From assembly GCA_029309925.1 (NCBI GenBank), contig JARKND010000001.1, positions 1,116,001 through 1,180,000 of the forward strand: 64,000 bases of DNA, read 5' to 3'. The notes beneath the pieces were generated by a model. That model was not told the DNA's origin. It searched no databases and saw nothing but the letters and a program-made list of their open reading frames with translations. The DNA comes from Fulvivirgaceae bacterium JP3-4 (GTDB taxonomy: Bacteria > Bacteroidota > Bacteroidia > Cytophagales > Cyclobacteriaceae). The position numbers and the translations under genes are program-made. Shown in pieces: positions 52,058 through 59,773 of this stretch (its first letter is position 1; the number at the start of each line of letters is the position of its first letter).

Positions 52058-55000
52058 ATGCTAAGACGCGCGCTATTCTTCCTGCTTGCGGCATCAGTCT
52101 TTGTTTGCTGCCAGCAAAAATCAAAAACACTTTTTACAAGACTGTCGTCCGATGACACAGGCATCACGTTCAGGAACGACCTCAAAGAAAACGATTCGCT
52201 GAACATTCTTACCCTTGAATACATTTACAATGGAGCTGGTGTTGCTGCAGCAGATTTCAATAATGATGGCCTTACCGATCTTTTCTTTACAGGCAACCAG
52301 GTTTCTCCCAAACTGTACCTGAACAAAGGTAATTTTGAATTTGAAGACGTTTCGGAACAGGCAGGTCTTGCGAACCTTACGAAATGGTATTCAGGTGTTG
52401 CAGCTGCGGACCTGAATGCGGATGGATTTACTGACCTGTACGTGTGCGCCACGATAAATGATGATTCCACAGCGCGCAAAAATGTGCTACTCATCAACCA
52501 GGGTGTAGGCGATGGTGTTCCTTCATTCAGGGATGAGGCTGCCTCTTACGGTCTTGACTTTGACGGCTACAGCACCAACGCTGCGTTTATCGACTACGAT
52601 AACGATGGAGACCTTGATGTCTACATCATTACGAACACAATTCAGGCCGGCATCCCAACGTCATACAGAAACAAAATGAACGATGGAACGAACATCAACA
52701 CAGACCGGTTGTTTCGCAACAATGGCGACAAAACTTTTTCTGATGTATCGGGAGAAGCCGGGATTGTTCATGAAGGATACGGACTCGGACTTGCCATCTG
52801 CGATATCAACCTGGATGGATGGCAGGACATCTACGTAAGCAACGACTACATCACCAACGATCTGTTGTACATCAACAACAAGAACGGAACTTTTACAAAC
52901 GCAATTGACTCCCTCATCAAGCATCAGTCGCAGTTTTCAATGGGTAACGATGTGGCTGATATGAATAACGATGCCCTTCCTGACATCGTTACACTCGATA
53001 TGCTTCCCGAAAAAAATCTCCGCAGGAAAACGGTGATTCATGCGCCTAATTACTCAACATACATCAACAATGAACGTTACGGCTATGCGCACCAGTATAC
53101 CCGCAACATGCTCCAGCTGAACAACGGCAACGGAACGTTTAGTGAGATCGGGCAGTTGAGCGGTGTACACCAGACCGAATGGAGCTGGTCACCCTTGCTC
53201 GCAGATTTCAACAACGATGGTTATCGCGACCTGATCATTACAAATGGCTTCCCCCGGGATATTACCGACAAGGATTTTGCAAACTTCAGGAGCGATCCTG
53301 GCGGAGCGCTTGCGTCAAATGAAATACTGCTTGACTCTGTTCCGGTGGTGAAAATTCCCAACTATGCATTTGTCAATAACAAAGACCTGACATTTAAAGA
53401 CGTAACATCAGCGTGGGGCCTGGAGGATCCTTCATTTTCTTACGGAGCCGCTTTCGCGGATTTTGATAATGACGGAGATCTCGATTATGTGATAAACAAC
53501 ATCAATGATGAAGCATTCGTCTATCGCAACAATCTGATGGAATCGAATAAAGATTCAGGCGTGAATTTCCTGCGTCTGAAATTGACAGGCCCGCAGAATA
53601 ATCTCCAGGCACTGGGAGCAAAGGTTACGCTATACAGTCAGGGGAATTTACAGTATCATGACCATTCGCTTTTCCGCGGATATCTATCTACGGTTGAAAA
53701 TGTAATTCACTTTGGATTGGGATCGCAGACAAGGGTTGATTCTGTCGTTGTCAGGTGGCCGGACGGTAACGTTAGTGTATTGAAAACGCCTGCAATTAAT
53801 CAGGTTATCACACTCGATCACAAACAAAGCAAGACTGGTACTGCCAAGCAGCCTGCAGAGACACCGCGCACCTTTAAAGAGATTGCTGGCGCGCTCCAAA
53901 TCAATTATAAGCATGCCGAACAGGACATGATTGATTTCAATATTCAGCGTACCATACCGCACAAATTTTCGCAGGCGGGGCCGGGACTCGCTGTGGGTGA
54001 TGCAAACGGGGATGGCCTGGATGATTTTTATGTCGGAGGGTCGTCAACGTTTAACGGAGTACTGTGGACGCAGACGAAGAAAGGAACATTTACCGCACGC
54101 GAAGTCGTTAAGTCAACCACAAAGCTTGAAGAAGACAGGGGCGCTTTGTTTTTTGATGCCGATGGCGATGGTGATCAGGATCTCTACGTGGTGAGCGGTA
54201 GCTTTGAATTTCGTGCTGGCTCTGCCGAGTATCAGGACCGCCTGTATTTCAACGATGGCCGCGGAAATTTTGCTTTGAATGCGCAGGCGCTGCCAAACAC
54301 AACTGCCAGTGGATCGTGTGTACGCGCAGCTGATTTCGACCGTGATGGAGATCTTGATTTGTTTGTCGGAGGTCGCGTGGTTCCGGCAGCATACCCGATG
54401 CCCGCGCAAAGTTATCTTCTCGTCAACGAAGGAGGGAAGTTTTCAGATAAGACCAACGAACTCGCGCCAGATCTGGGTCTGGCAGGCATGGTCACAGATG
54501 CATTATGGACCGATGTGAACAATGATGGAAAATCAGATTTGCTTGTGATTGGAGAATTTATGGCGCCAACCATTTTTCTCAACTCCGAGGGGCGCCTGAT
54601 CAAAGCACCAAATGATGAACTCCAGAAGAATCGAGGGTGGTGGAATTCCATCACAAGCGGGGATTACGATTCGGATGGCGATATCGACTATGTACTCGGA
54701 AATCTCGGAGCGAACAACTTTTACAAAGCGTCACCGTCTACACCTTTGCGTGTTTATGCGAAAGACCTCGATGAAAACAACTCAGTTGACGCTGTGCTCA
54801 CGTGTTACCTGAAGGCTGAATCGGGTGAGATGAAAGAGTTTCCTGTGCATTTTCTCGATGAGCTGAACAGCCAAAGTCCGAAGTTCAGAAGACGGTTTGC
54901 CTACTATAAAAAATATGGTGTTGCCGATTTAGAACGGACACTGACTCCTGAAGAACGCAAAGACGCACTGATCCTTGACGCGACAAACATGTCAACGTCA

Positions 55001-55567
55001 ATGTTGGAAAACCTGGGTGACGGAAAGTTCAGGGTGACAGCACTGCCTGTCCTTGCACAAACGGCACCCGTCAATGGAATTGTTTCAGAAGACATCGACA
55101 GCGATGGTGACCTCGATTTGCTGCTGATCGGAAACGACTACGGGAATGAAGTATTCACAGGCCGACATGATGCATTCAACGGTCTTGTGCTTACTAATGA
55201 TGGCGATGGAAAGTTCGCTCCGCTGCCTCTGACAAAAAGTGGTTTCGTGGTTCGCGGTGATGGCAAAGCACTTTCGAAAATTGTAGCCGGCAATAAGACG
55301 GTCTTTCTTGCGAGCCAGAACAGAGATAGCCTGAAGGCTTACGAGTCGACCTTGAATTCGAGCCGTACGATTTTTAAGCCTGAAGCGGATGACATTTCAT
55401 GTGAGTTTACATTGGCGAATGGCAAAAAGTCGAAGGTTGAGTTGTATTGGGGGGCTGGGTATCTTGCGCAGTCTACGCGTCAGATGCAATGGCCTGCCAA
55501 TGTAAAGGCAGCCCGGATGCGCAACGTCAGGGGCGAAGTGCGAGAGATAAAGCCAGCTAATTTCTAA
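52058..55567 (+). CDS. FG-GAP/VCBS repeat lipoprotein with ASPIC/UnbV domain
   Basis: A 1169-residue protein with a lipoprotein-like signal ending VFVCC. At least ten FG-GAP/VCBS beta-propeller repeats with Ca2+-binding DxDxDGxxD loops are visible: ADFNNDGLTDLF, DYDNDGDLDVYI, DANGDGLDDFYVG, DFDRDGDLDLF, DSDGDIDYVL. A central ASPIC/UnbV module (about 490-590) has LGAKVTLYS and VIHFGLGSQTRVDSVVVRWPDG. Such CRTAC1-like proteins often follow SusCD genes in Cytophagales and may bind ligands at the cell surface. It overlaps the next convergent gene by 11 bases. Confidence 0.9.
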   Translation: MLRRALFFLLAASVFVCCQQKSKTLFTRLSSDDTGITFRNDLKENDSLNILTLEYIYNGAGVAAADFNNDGLTDLFFTGNQVSPKLYLNKGNFEFEDVSEQAGLANLTKWYSGVAAADLNADGFTDLYVCATINDDSTARKNVLLINQGVGDGVPSFRDEAASYGLDFDGYSTNAAFIDYDNDGDLDVYIITNTIQAGIPTSYRNKMNDGTNINTDRLFRNNGDKTFSDVSGEAGIVHEGYGLGLAICDINLDGWQDIYVSNDYITNDLLYINNKNGTFTNAIDSLIKHQSQFSMGNDVADMNNDALPDIVTLDMLPEKNLRRKTVIHAPNYSTYINNERYGYAHQYTRNMLQLNNGNGTFSEIGQLSGVHQTEWSWSPLLADFNNDGYRDLIITNGFPRDITDKDFANFRSDPGGALASNEILLDSVPVVKIPNYAFVNNKDLTFKDVTSAWGLEDPSFSYGAAFADFDNDGDLDYVINNINDEAFVYRNNLMESNKDSGVNFLRLKLTGPQNNLQALGAKVTLYSQGNLQYHDHSLFRGYLSTVENVIHFGLGSQTRVDSVVVRWPDGNVSVLKTPAINQVITLDHKQSKTGTAKQPAETPRTFKEIAGALQINYKHAEQDMIDFNIQRTIPHKFSQAGPGLAVGDANGDGLDDFYVGGSSTFNGVLWTQTKKGTFTAREVVKSTTKLEEDRGALFFDADGDGDQDLYVVSGSFEFRAGSAEYQDRLYFNDGRGNFALNAQALPNTTASGSCVRAADFDRDGDLDLFVGGRVVPAAYPMPAQSYLLVNEGGKFSDKTNELAPDLGLAGMVTDALWTDVNNDGKSDLLVIGEFMAPTIFLNSEGRLIKAPNDELQKNRGWWNSITSGDYDSDGDIDYVLGNLGANNFYKASPSTPLRVYAKDLDENNSVDAVLTCYLKAESGEMKEFPVHFLDELNSQSPKFRRRFAYYKKYGVADLERTLTPEERKDALILDATNMSTSMLENLGDGKFRVTALPVLAQTAPVNGIVSEDIDSDGDLDLLLIGNDYGNEVFTGRHDAFNGLVLTNDGDGKFAPLPLTKSGFVVRGDGKALSKIVAGNKTVFLASQNRDSLKAYESTLNSSRTIFKPEADDISCEFTLANGKKSKVELYWGAGYLAQSTRQMQWPANVKAARMRNVRGEVREIKPANF

Positions 55568-56036
55568 GCGGGAATACAGTCTTCAGTTTTTCGTGCACCA
55601 TCTGGAGATTCACCTGTGATGCATTATTAGAAGTCATTTTGATGGAGGTGCTCTTCAGGCGATCAAGGTCTGTCAGGAAACCTATCACAATATTGTCAAC
55701 CACAACAGCGACCTGCTGGTTGGGGAAGGCAATTGCAACGCCTTTCAGCTTTGTCAATCCCTGTTCCGTTACCACGAGGCTGAAGTAGGGTTGATTACCG
55801 AGGTCCAGACGCATGGCCGTGATGTGTGAAACGTCTTCAAGTTTAAGGATTGGTTGGGCTACAAGACAGATCTTTTTCTTATCGAAGTTTTCAAGTTTCT
55901 GGGCGCATTGTTTTCTGCTGTTCGCAGTCATGTAAACACCAAACGTTGATGCCTGGGCGTGCGCGGTCCATGGAAGCGAGGAAAAGGCAACCATTAGCAC
56001 AAGCACTTGTTTTCCTATTGGTGCAATCAGCGCCAT
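55557..56036 (-). CDS. Exported protein resembling a stand-alone SecD periplasmic head domain
   Basis: A 159-residue protein with a signal peptide ending AHAQ. The mature part, with VAQPILKLEDVSHITAM, GLTKLKGVAIAFPNQQVAVVVDN and a late TSIKMTS segment, resembles the P1-head domain of SecD (P.l...di...a, then a g.qlAivvdg strand). No membrane segments follow, so it is not a translocase subunit. Similar orphan domains occur in Bacteroidota; the function is unknown. Its start is close to the DUF72 stop (12 bases). Confidence 0.6.
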   Translation of the reverse strand: MALIAPIGKQVLVLMVAFSSLPWTAHAQASTFGVYMTANSRKQCAQKLENFDKKKICLVAQPILKLEDVSHITAMRLDLGNQPYFSLVVTEQGLTKLKGVAIAFPNQQVAVVVDNIVIGFLTDLDRLKSTSIKMTSNNASQVNLQMVHEKLKTVFPLRN

Positions 56037-56048
56037 ATGAGGAGATGT

Positions 56049-56939
56049 TTAGTTCAAAAACTGCGGCTCCGGAATTTCCAGTGAACAAACTTTATTGAGT
56101 CGTTGAATCACGTATTTGCTCAATTCGGGTGAATGAATTTCTTCGTGCTGGTGCATAAAGAAATATGCGCGTTCCAGCCCCTGATCCGCCCACCGTTTAA
56201 TGCGGTCAACCCAGGCATCAACGCGCGTGTAGTCGGTGGGATGCAATCCGTTTCCAACAAAGCGGATGAATGCCTGCGGGAGCGTGAGGCGCATGTGAAC
56301 ACAGTCTCTGCGGCCAGAGGCATCCGTAATAACAGATCCGGCTTTAGCCTGTTCGAAAATATCGAAAATCTTTGTGAAAGCCTCCTGATCCTTAAACCAG
56401 TCAGCGTGGCGAAGCTCTACAAACACCTTAAAATCTTTCGGCAGTGATTCAAGAAATTGCGCTATCGTGTCCGTTGTTTTCGGGCCCATGGCGGGATGTG
56501 CCATTAGAAACGAAGGTCCCAGTGTTTCGCCAAAACCGGAGATACCATCGAGGAAACGGTCTGTCATTTCTTTTGCATCCTTCAGGCGCCTGAGGTGCGT
56601 GATCTTGTCGGAGAATTTCGGGCAGAATTCAAAGCCAGGTCCTACTTTACTTTTCCAGCTGGCCGTCTGTGTTTTCGAGGGGAGTTTGTAGAACGTTGCG
56701 TTTAGCTCAATGGTGTTGAAAAACTTTGCGTAATGCGAAAGAAAGTCAGCTTCTTTCGTTCCTTTAGGATAAATTTTTCCAACCCAGTCTTTCCGGCCCC
56801 ACTTTGCGCAGCCCACGAAAACCTGTAGGTCTTTTTTTTTCTTTTGGCTTGTCAGTAATGACGTAGTCTCAGGTTTGTCAGGCGGCAGTCCAAAGTCAAC
56901 CGCCTCGATTTCCTCCTGCGTAACTTTTCCGAATTCCAT
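56049..56939 (-). CDS. DUF72 (YecE-like) TIM-barrel protein
   Basis: A 296-residue cytoplasmic protein of the DUF72 family. Motifs: VFVGCAKWGRKDWVGKIYPKG, NTIELNATFYKLP, FEFCPKFSDKITHLRRL, and FVELRHADWF, with the late AYFFMHQHEE region. No catalytic function is established for the family. A short charged N-terminal segment (FGLPPDKPETTSLLTSQKKKK) precedes the barrel. It begins 37 bases before a heptad palindrome. Confidence 0.9.
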   Translation of the reverse strand: MEFGKVTQEEIEAVDFGLPPDKPETTSLLTSQKKKKDLQVFVGCAKWGRKDWVGKIYPKGTKEADFLSHYAKFFNTIELNATFYKLPSKTQTASWKSKVGPGFEFCPKFSDKITHLRRLKDAKEMTDRFLDGISGFGETLGPSFLMAHPAMGPKTTDTIAQFLESLPKDFKVFVELRHADWFKDQEAFTKIFDIFEQAKAGSVITDASGRRDCVHMRLTLPQAFIRFVGNGLHPTDYTRVDAWVDRIKRWADQGLERAYFFMHQHEEIHSPELSKYVIQRLNKVCSLEIPEPQFLN

Positions 56940-56978
56940 AGATGGAAAGATACGAAGGAATACGCGGAAGTTGGCGAA

Positions 56979-57017
56979 GGTTCAGCGTTCAAAGTTGTAA
57001 GGTTTGAACGCTGAACC
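56979..57017. repeat. Heptad-periodic inverted repeat (GTTCAGC words)
   Basis: GGTTCAGCGTTCAAA (56979-56993) and its exact complement (57003-57017) form a perfect 15-bp hairpin around 9 bases. Each arm consists of two 7-base words, GTTCAGC and GTTCAAA. It lies just after the DUF1579-like gene (minus strand). Confidence 0.88.
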
Positions 57018-57023
57018 AGAATC

Positions 57024-57569
57024 TTACTCAGTCTTTTTCAGATTCATTTCGAAGAATTTATTCCAGGTATTTCCATCGGCCGAAAACTCACCGATTTCAT
57101 TCCATGTTTTATTGTCGGGGTCAAGTTTGATTGAGTAACGTGTCTTCCCGCGATTGGGAATATCGAATCCCCACTGGAATGTATTTTCGCCAGTCACGGT
57201 AAACCATGCGTCAGAGCTACGGCCATCTTTCAGGTGTGTCCGGAATTTATATTGTCCCGACCCCTGATCGTAGGAGAGAAGCGCCAAAGCGTGATGAACG
57301 ACAGCTTCCTGTTTTGTTTGAGGGTTGATTGCCTTGCCCACGCCTTCCACGAGGTAAACCATCCCATCAAGTTTTGCCTCGATCTTTTCATCGACCGTAG
57401 ATTTTTTTGGTTCGCCAGGTCCCATCTGCATCCAGCCTTCACCCTGCCATCGGCCAACCCAGCCGGCAAATACTTTCATCTTTTCTTTGTTGCCGAGTTC
57501 GGGCTGCGCGTCAGCATTCTGAATGATCGAGCAGACAATGAGCATCGGCAGAAACATTAAATTTTTCAT
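57024..57569 (-). CDS. DUF1579-like exported lipocalin-type protein
   Basis: A 181-residue protein with a signal peptide ending ADAQ. The domain has VGRWQGEGWMQMGPGEPKKS near residue 38, VVHHALALLSYDQGSGQYKF in the middle, and a late TWNEIGEFSADGNTW strand, as in DUF1579-type barrels. The function is unknown. It is the third gene of the operon with the winged-helix regulator (22 bases between them). Confidence 0.75.
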   Translation of the reverse strand: MKNLMFLPMLIVCSIIQNADAQPELGNKEKMKVFAGWVGRWQGEGWMQMGPGEPKKSTVDEKIEAKLDGMVYLVEGVGKAINPQTKQEAVVHHALALLSYDQGSGQYKFRTHLKDGRSSDAWFTVTGENTFQWGFDIPNRGKTRYSIKLDPDNKTWNEIGEFSADGNTWNKFFEMNLKKTE

Positions 57570-57591
57570 AGCGGTGTATTTAGGTTAGAAT

Positions 57592-57876
57592 TTATTTGTT
57601 GATGTATTGCTTGAGGGTGTTGACATAATCTTCAAAGGCCTTGATGCCCCTGGGCGTGACTTTACAGGTAGTCAGCGGTTTTTTTCCTTTGAATGATTTT
57701 TCAACACTGATGTAGCCAGCCTCCGAGAGTTTGTCAATCTGTACGCTGAGGTTACCCGCAGTGCTGTTGGTTTTCTCTTTCAGGAAAGTAAACTCAGCAC
57801 TCTCGAGCGACATCAGCAGCGACATGATGGCAAGCCGCAACTGGGAATGTAAGAGTGGATCGAGATCTTTAAACAT
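57592..57876 (-). CDS. Winged-helix transcriptional regulator
   Basis: A 94-residue one-domain regulator with MarR/PadR-like winged helix: LHSQLRLAIMSLLM, FLKEKTNSTAGNLSVQIDKLSEAGYISVEKSF (recognition helix) and KVTPRGIKAFEDYVNTLKQY. It lies between a membrane protein gene (2 bases upstream) and the DUF1579-like gene. The operator palindromes at 58544-58565 are the obvious candidate site for autoregulation. It has no ligand domain. Confidence 0.88.
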   Translation of the reverse strand: MFKDLDPLLHSQLRLAIMSLLMSLESAEFTFLKEKTNSTAGNLSVQIDKLSEAGYISVEKSFKGKKPLTTCKVTPRGIKAFEDYVNTLKQYINK

Positions 57877-57878
57877 TG

Positions 57879-58445
57879 TTATTCTTTCATTTTCAGCAGG
57901 TAGCCAGGTACGATGTATCCGCAGAGGATCGCCACTGCTCCGATCAGCGGTTGTGTTTCATGTGGTGTAAGAAAGCAGATGATGCCAAACACCCAGAACG
58001 ACATTCCACCGAACACGAGTGGCCTGAACCGGATCACTATCCCGCTAAGGAAAGTAGGAATGCTACTGATGGTGAGGATGACCGGGTTCAGCTGGTAATT
58101 GATCTTGCTCCCGAAGGCAACAAGCGTAAAGATCGTAATACCAAAGGTGAGCCATAGCCACATCGATACCGTATCGAGGTGTGTTGTTTTGCGCTGTGCT
58201 TTGCCCTGGCGGTAGCCACGCACCATCGAAATGATCCACGCGGGGATTGTGATGACCCATACAACGTAGAAATACTCGTAATTCATTTTTTGCAGCACGT
58301 ACATGCCAAGGTTTGCCACAATGACAACCCAACCCCAGAGCAGAAAATAGAATCCGTTGCGCATCATGTTGCCTTTTGCCTCTGCGATCATGCGTGTGAT
58401 GATGTCAAGGCTTTCCTGTGCGGTCATTGCGTTTTCCTCTTTCAT
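57879..58445 (-). CDS. Polytopic membrane protein co-operonic with winged-helix regulator
   Basis: A 188-residue protein with an N-terminal helix (AQESLDIITRMIAEAKGNM) and five hydrophobic segments (about residues 31-50, 57-77, 95-115, 123-140 and 147-180). There is no enzymatic motif. Small membrane proteins of this type are often encoded with a one-domain winged-helix regulator in Bacteroidota; their role is unknown. It is the first gene after the divergent operator. Confidence 0.8.
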   Translation of the reverse strand: MKEENAMTAQESLDIITRMIAEAKGNMMRNGFYFLLWGWVVIVANLGMYVLQKMNYEYFYVVWVITIPAWIISMVRGYRQGKAQRKTTHLDTVSMWLWLTFGITIFTLVAFGSKINYQLNPVILTISSIPTFLSGIVIRFRPLVFGGMSFWVFGIICFLTPHETQPLIGAVAILCGYIVPGYLLKMKE

Positions 58446-58543
58446 ATTTGATTAGATGTTTGTGTTCGTGTGAATTCGATATGGTATTTGCCACGCTATT
58501 TCAATGCTTTCGAGCCCTCCACAGTGGTTCAACGCAATAAATG

Positions 58544-58565
58544 TAAACTAGTTTATATTATAAAC
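58544..58565. promoter_or_regulatory. Overlapping palindromes in the divergent regulator/ribE promoter region
   Basis: TAAACTAGTTTA (58544-58555) is a perfect 12-base palindrome. GTTTATA and TATAAAC (58551-58557 and 58559-58565) form a second, overlapping one with a single central T. They lie about 100 bases upstream of the membrane-protein start and 41 bases upstream of ribE. The block is a candidate binding site for the winged-helix regulator. Confidence 0.5.
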
Positions 58566-58606
58566 CAAAATATTTTAAAATCCTGTTTTTTACGCTAATT
58601 TGGGCC

Positions 58607-59191
58607 ATGTTTACTGGAATTATCGAGTCTGTTGGCCGGGTTACTGAACTCGTTCAGGAAGGGACAAACCTTCATATGATGGTTGAAAGCGAGATCAGCA
58701 ATCAGCTAAAAGTTGATCAGAGCGTTTCGCATGACGGGGTTTGCCTGACGGTGACAAAGGTTGAAGGAAATGCGCACTGGGTCACGGCTGTTGACGAGAC
58801 GATACGGAAATCGAACTTCAGCGCGCTTGCACGAAACAAGAAGTTCAACTTAGAGCGATGCATGCTGAACAATGGCAGATTTGATGGTCACATTGTTCAA
58901 GGCCATGTTGATCAAACTGGGATTGTAAAAAAAATTGAAGATCAGCAGGGCAGCTGGCTGTTTCATTTCGACTATGATCCGTTGCTCAATAATGTGACGG
59001 TAGAGAAGGGTTCGATCGCGGTGAATGGTGTGAGCCTCACATGTTTCAACTCAGGGCCGTCATCCTTTACGGTAGCCATCATACCGTATACATACCACAA
59101 CACGAACTTTCATAACCTCAAACAAGGCGATAGCGTAAACCTTGAATTTGATATCATCGGGAAATACGTGAAGCGGTTGCTGGGTAAGTAA
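58607..59191 (+). CDS. ribE: Riboflavin synthase alpha chain
   Basis: A 194-residue enzyme that dismutates two 6,7-dimethyl-8-ribityllumazine to riboflavin. The two lumazine-binding repeats are visible: MFTGIIESVGRVTEL with SVSHDGVCLTV, then GHIVQGHVDQTG with GSIAVNGVSLT. It is monocistronic, divergent from the regulator operon. It complements ribF elsewhere in the window. Confidence 0.96.
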   Translation: MFTGIIESVGRVTELVQEGTNLHMMVESEISNQLKVDQSVSHDGVCLTVTKVEGNAHWVTAVDETIRKSNFSALARNKKFNLERCMLNNGRFDGHIVQGHVDQTGIVKKIEDQQGSWLFHFDYDPLLNNVTVEKGSIAVNGVSLTCFNSGPSSFTVAIIPYTYHNTNFHNLKQGDSVNLEFDIIGKYVKRLLGK

Positions 59192-59197
59192 GGCTGG

Positions 59198-59773
59198 CTA
59201 CAATACAGGTTTGTCAATCACGACTGAGATCTTTCGATACAGTACATAGCAACCGATAGCGCAGGCAACACCAACGAGACCTCCCACCAGAATATCTCCG
59301 GGATAATGCACACCTAAATAGATTCTTGAATAGGCCACCAGTAATGCCCAGGCGAACATCCATCCCACCTTGCGTGTCTGCTGGCGGAATAGAAGAAAGA
59401 CAAACATCGCAAGCCCAAACGTATTGGCTGCATGACTCGATGCAAAGCCGAACCTGCCACCGCGGTAGTTGTCAACAATGTGAACCATCGCGGCAAGTTC
59501 AGGATCGTGTGTTGGTCTTAACCTGCCGAAAAAAGGTTTCATTACAGAACTCGTAATCTGATCAGCGAGCAGGATGGTCAGCGCAATGCATACAAAGATC
59601 AAGAGAGCGCGCTTGCCGTGAATTCTGAAGATATGATAAGCGATAAACAGATACAACGGAATCCAGACGAGGGTATTGGTGACGAACATCATCACCGCGT
59701 CAAGCCATTCCGCATGGTAGGAGTTCAGTTCAAGAAAAAGATTTTTGTCGAGCTCTAGAAAGAAATCAATCAT
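59198..59773 (-). CDS. PAP2-family phosphatase
   Basis: A 191-residue membrane protein with about five helices and the three PAP2 motifs: KPFFGRLRP, SSHAANTFG (usual PSGH is replaced by SSHA) and SRIYLGVHYPGD. It probably dephosphorylates a lipid phosphate such as undecaprenyl pyrophosphate or a phosphatidate. The start overlaps the histidine-kinase gene stop by 4 bases. Confidence 0.92.
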   Translation of the reverse strand: MIDFFLELDKNLFLELNSYHAEWLDAVMMFVTNTLVWIPLYLFIAYHIFRIHGKRALLIFVCIALTILLADQITSSVMKPFFGRLRPTHDPELAAMVHIVDNYRGGRFGFASSHAANTFGLAMFVFLLFRQQTRKVGWMFAWALLVAYSRIYLGVHYPGDILVGGLVGVACAIGCYVLYRKISVVIDKPVL

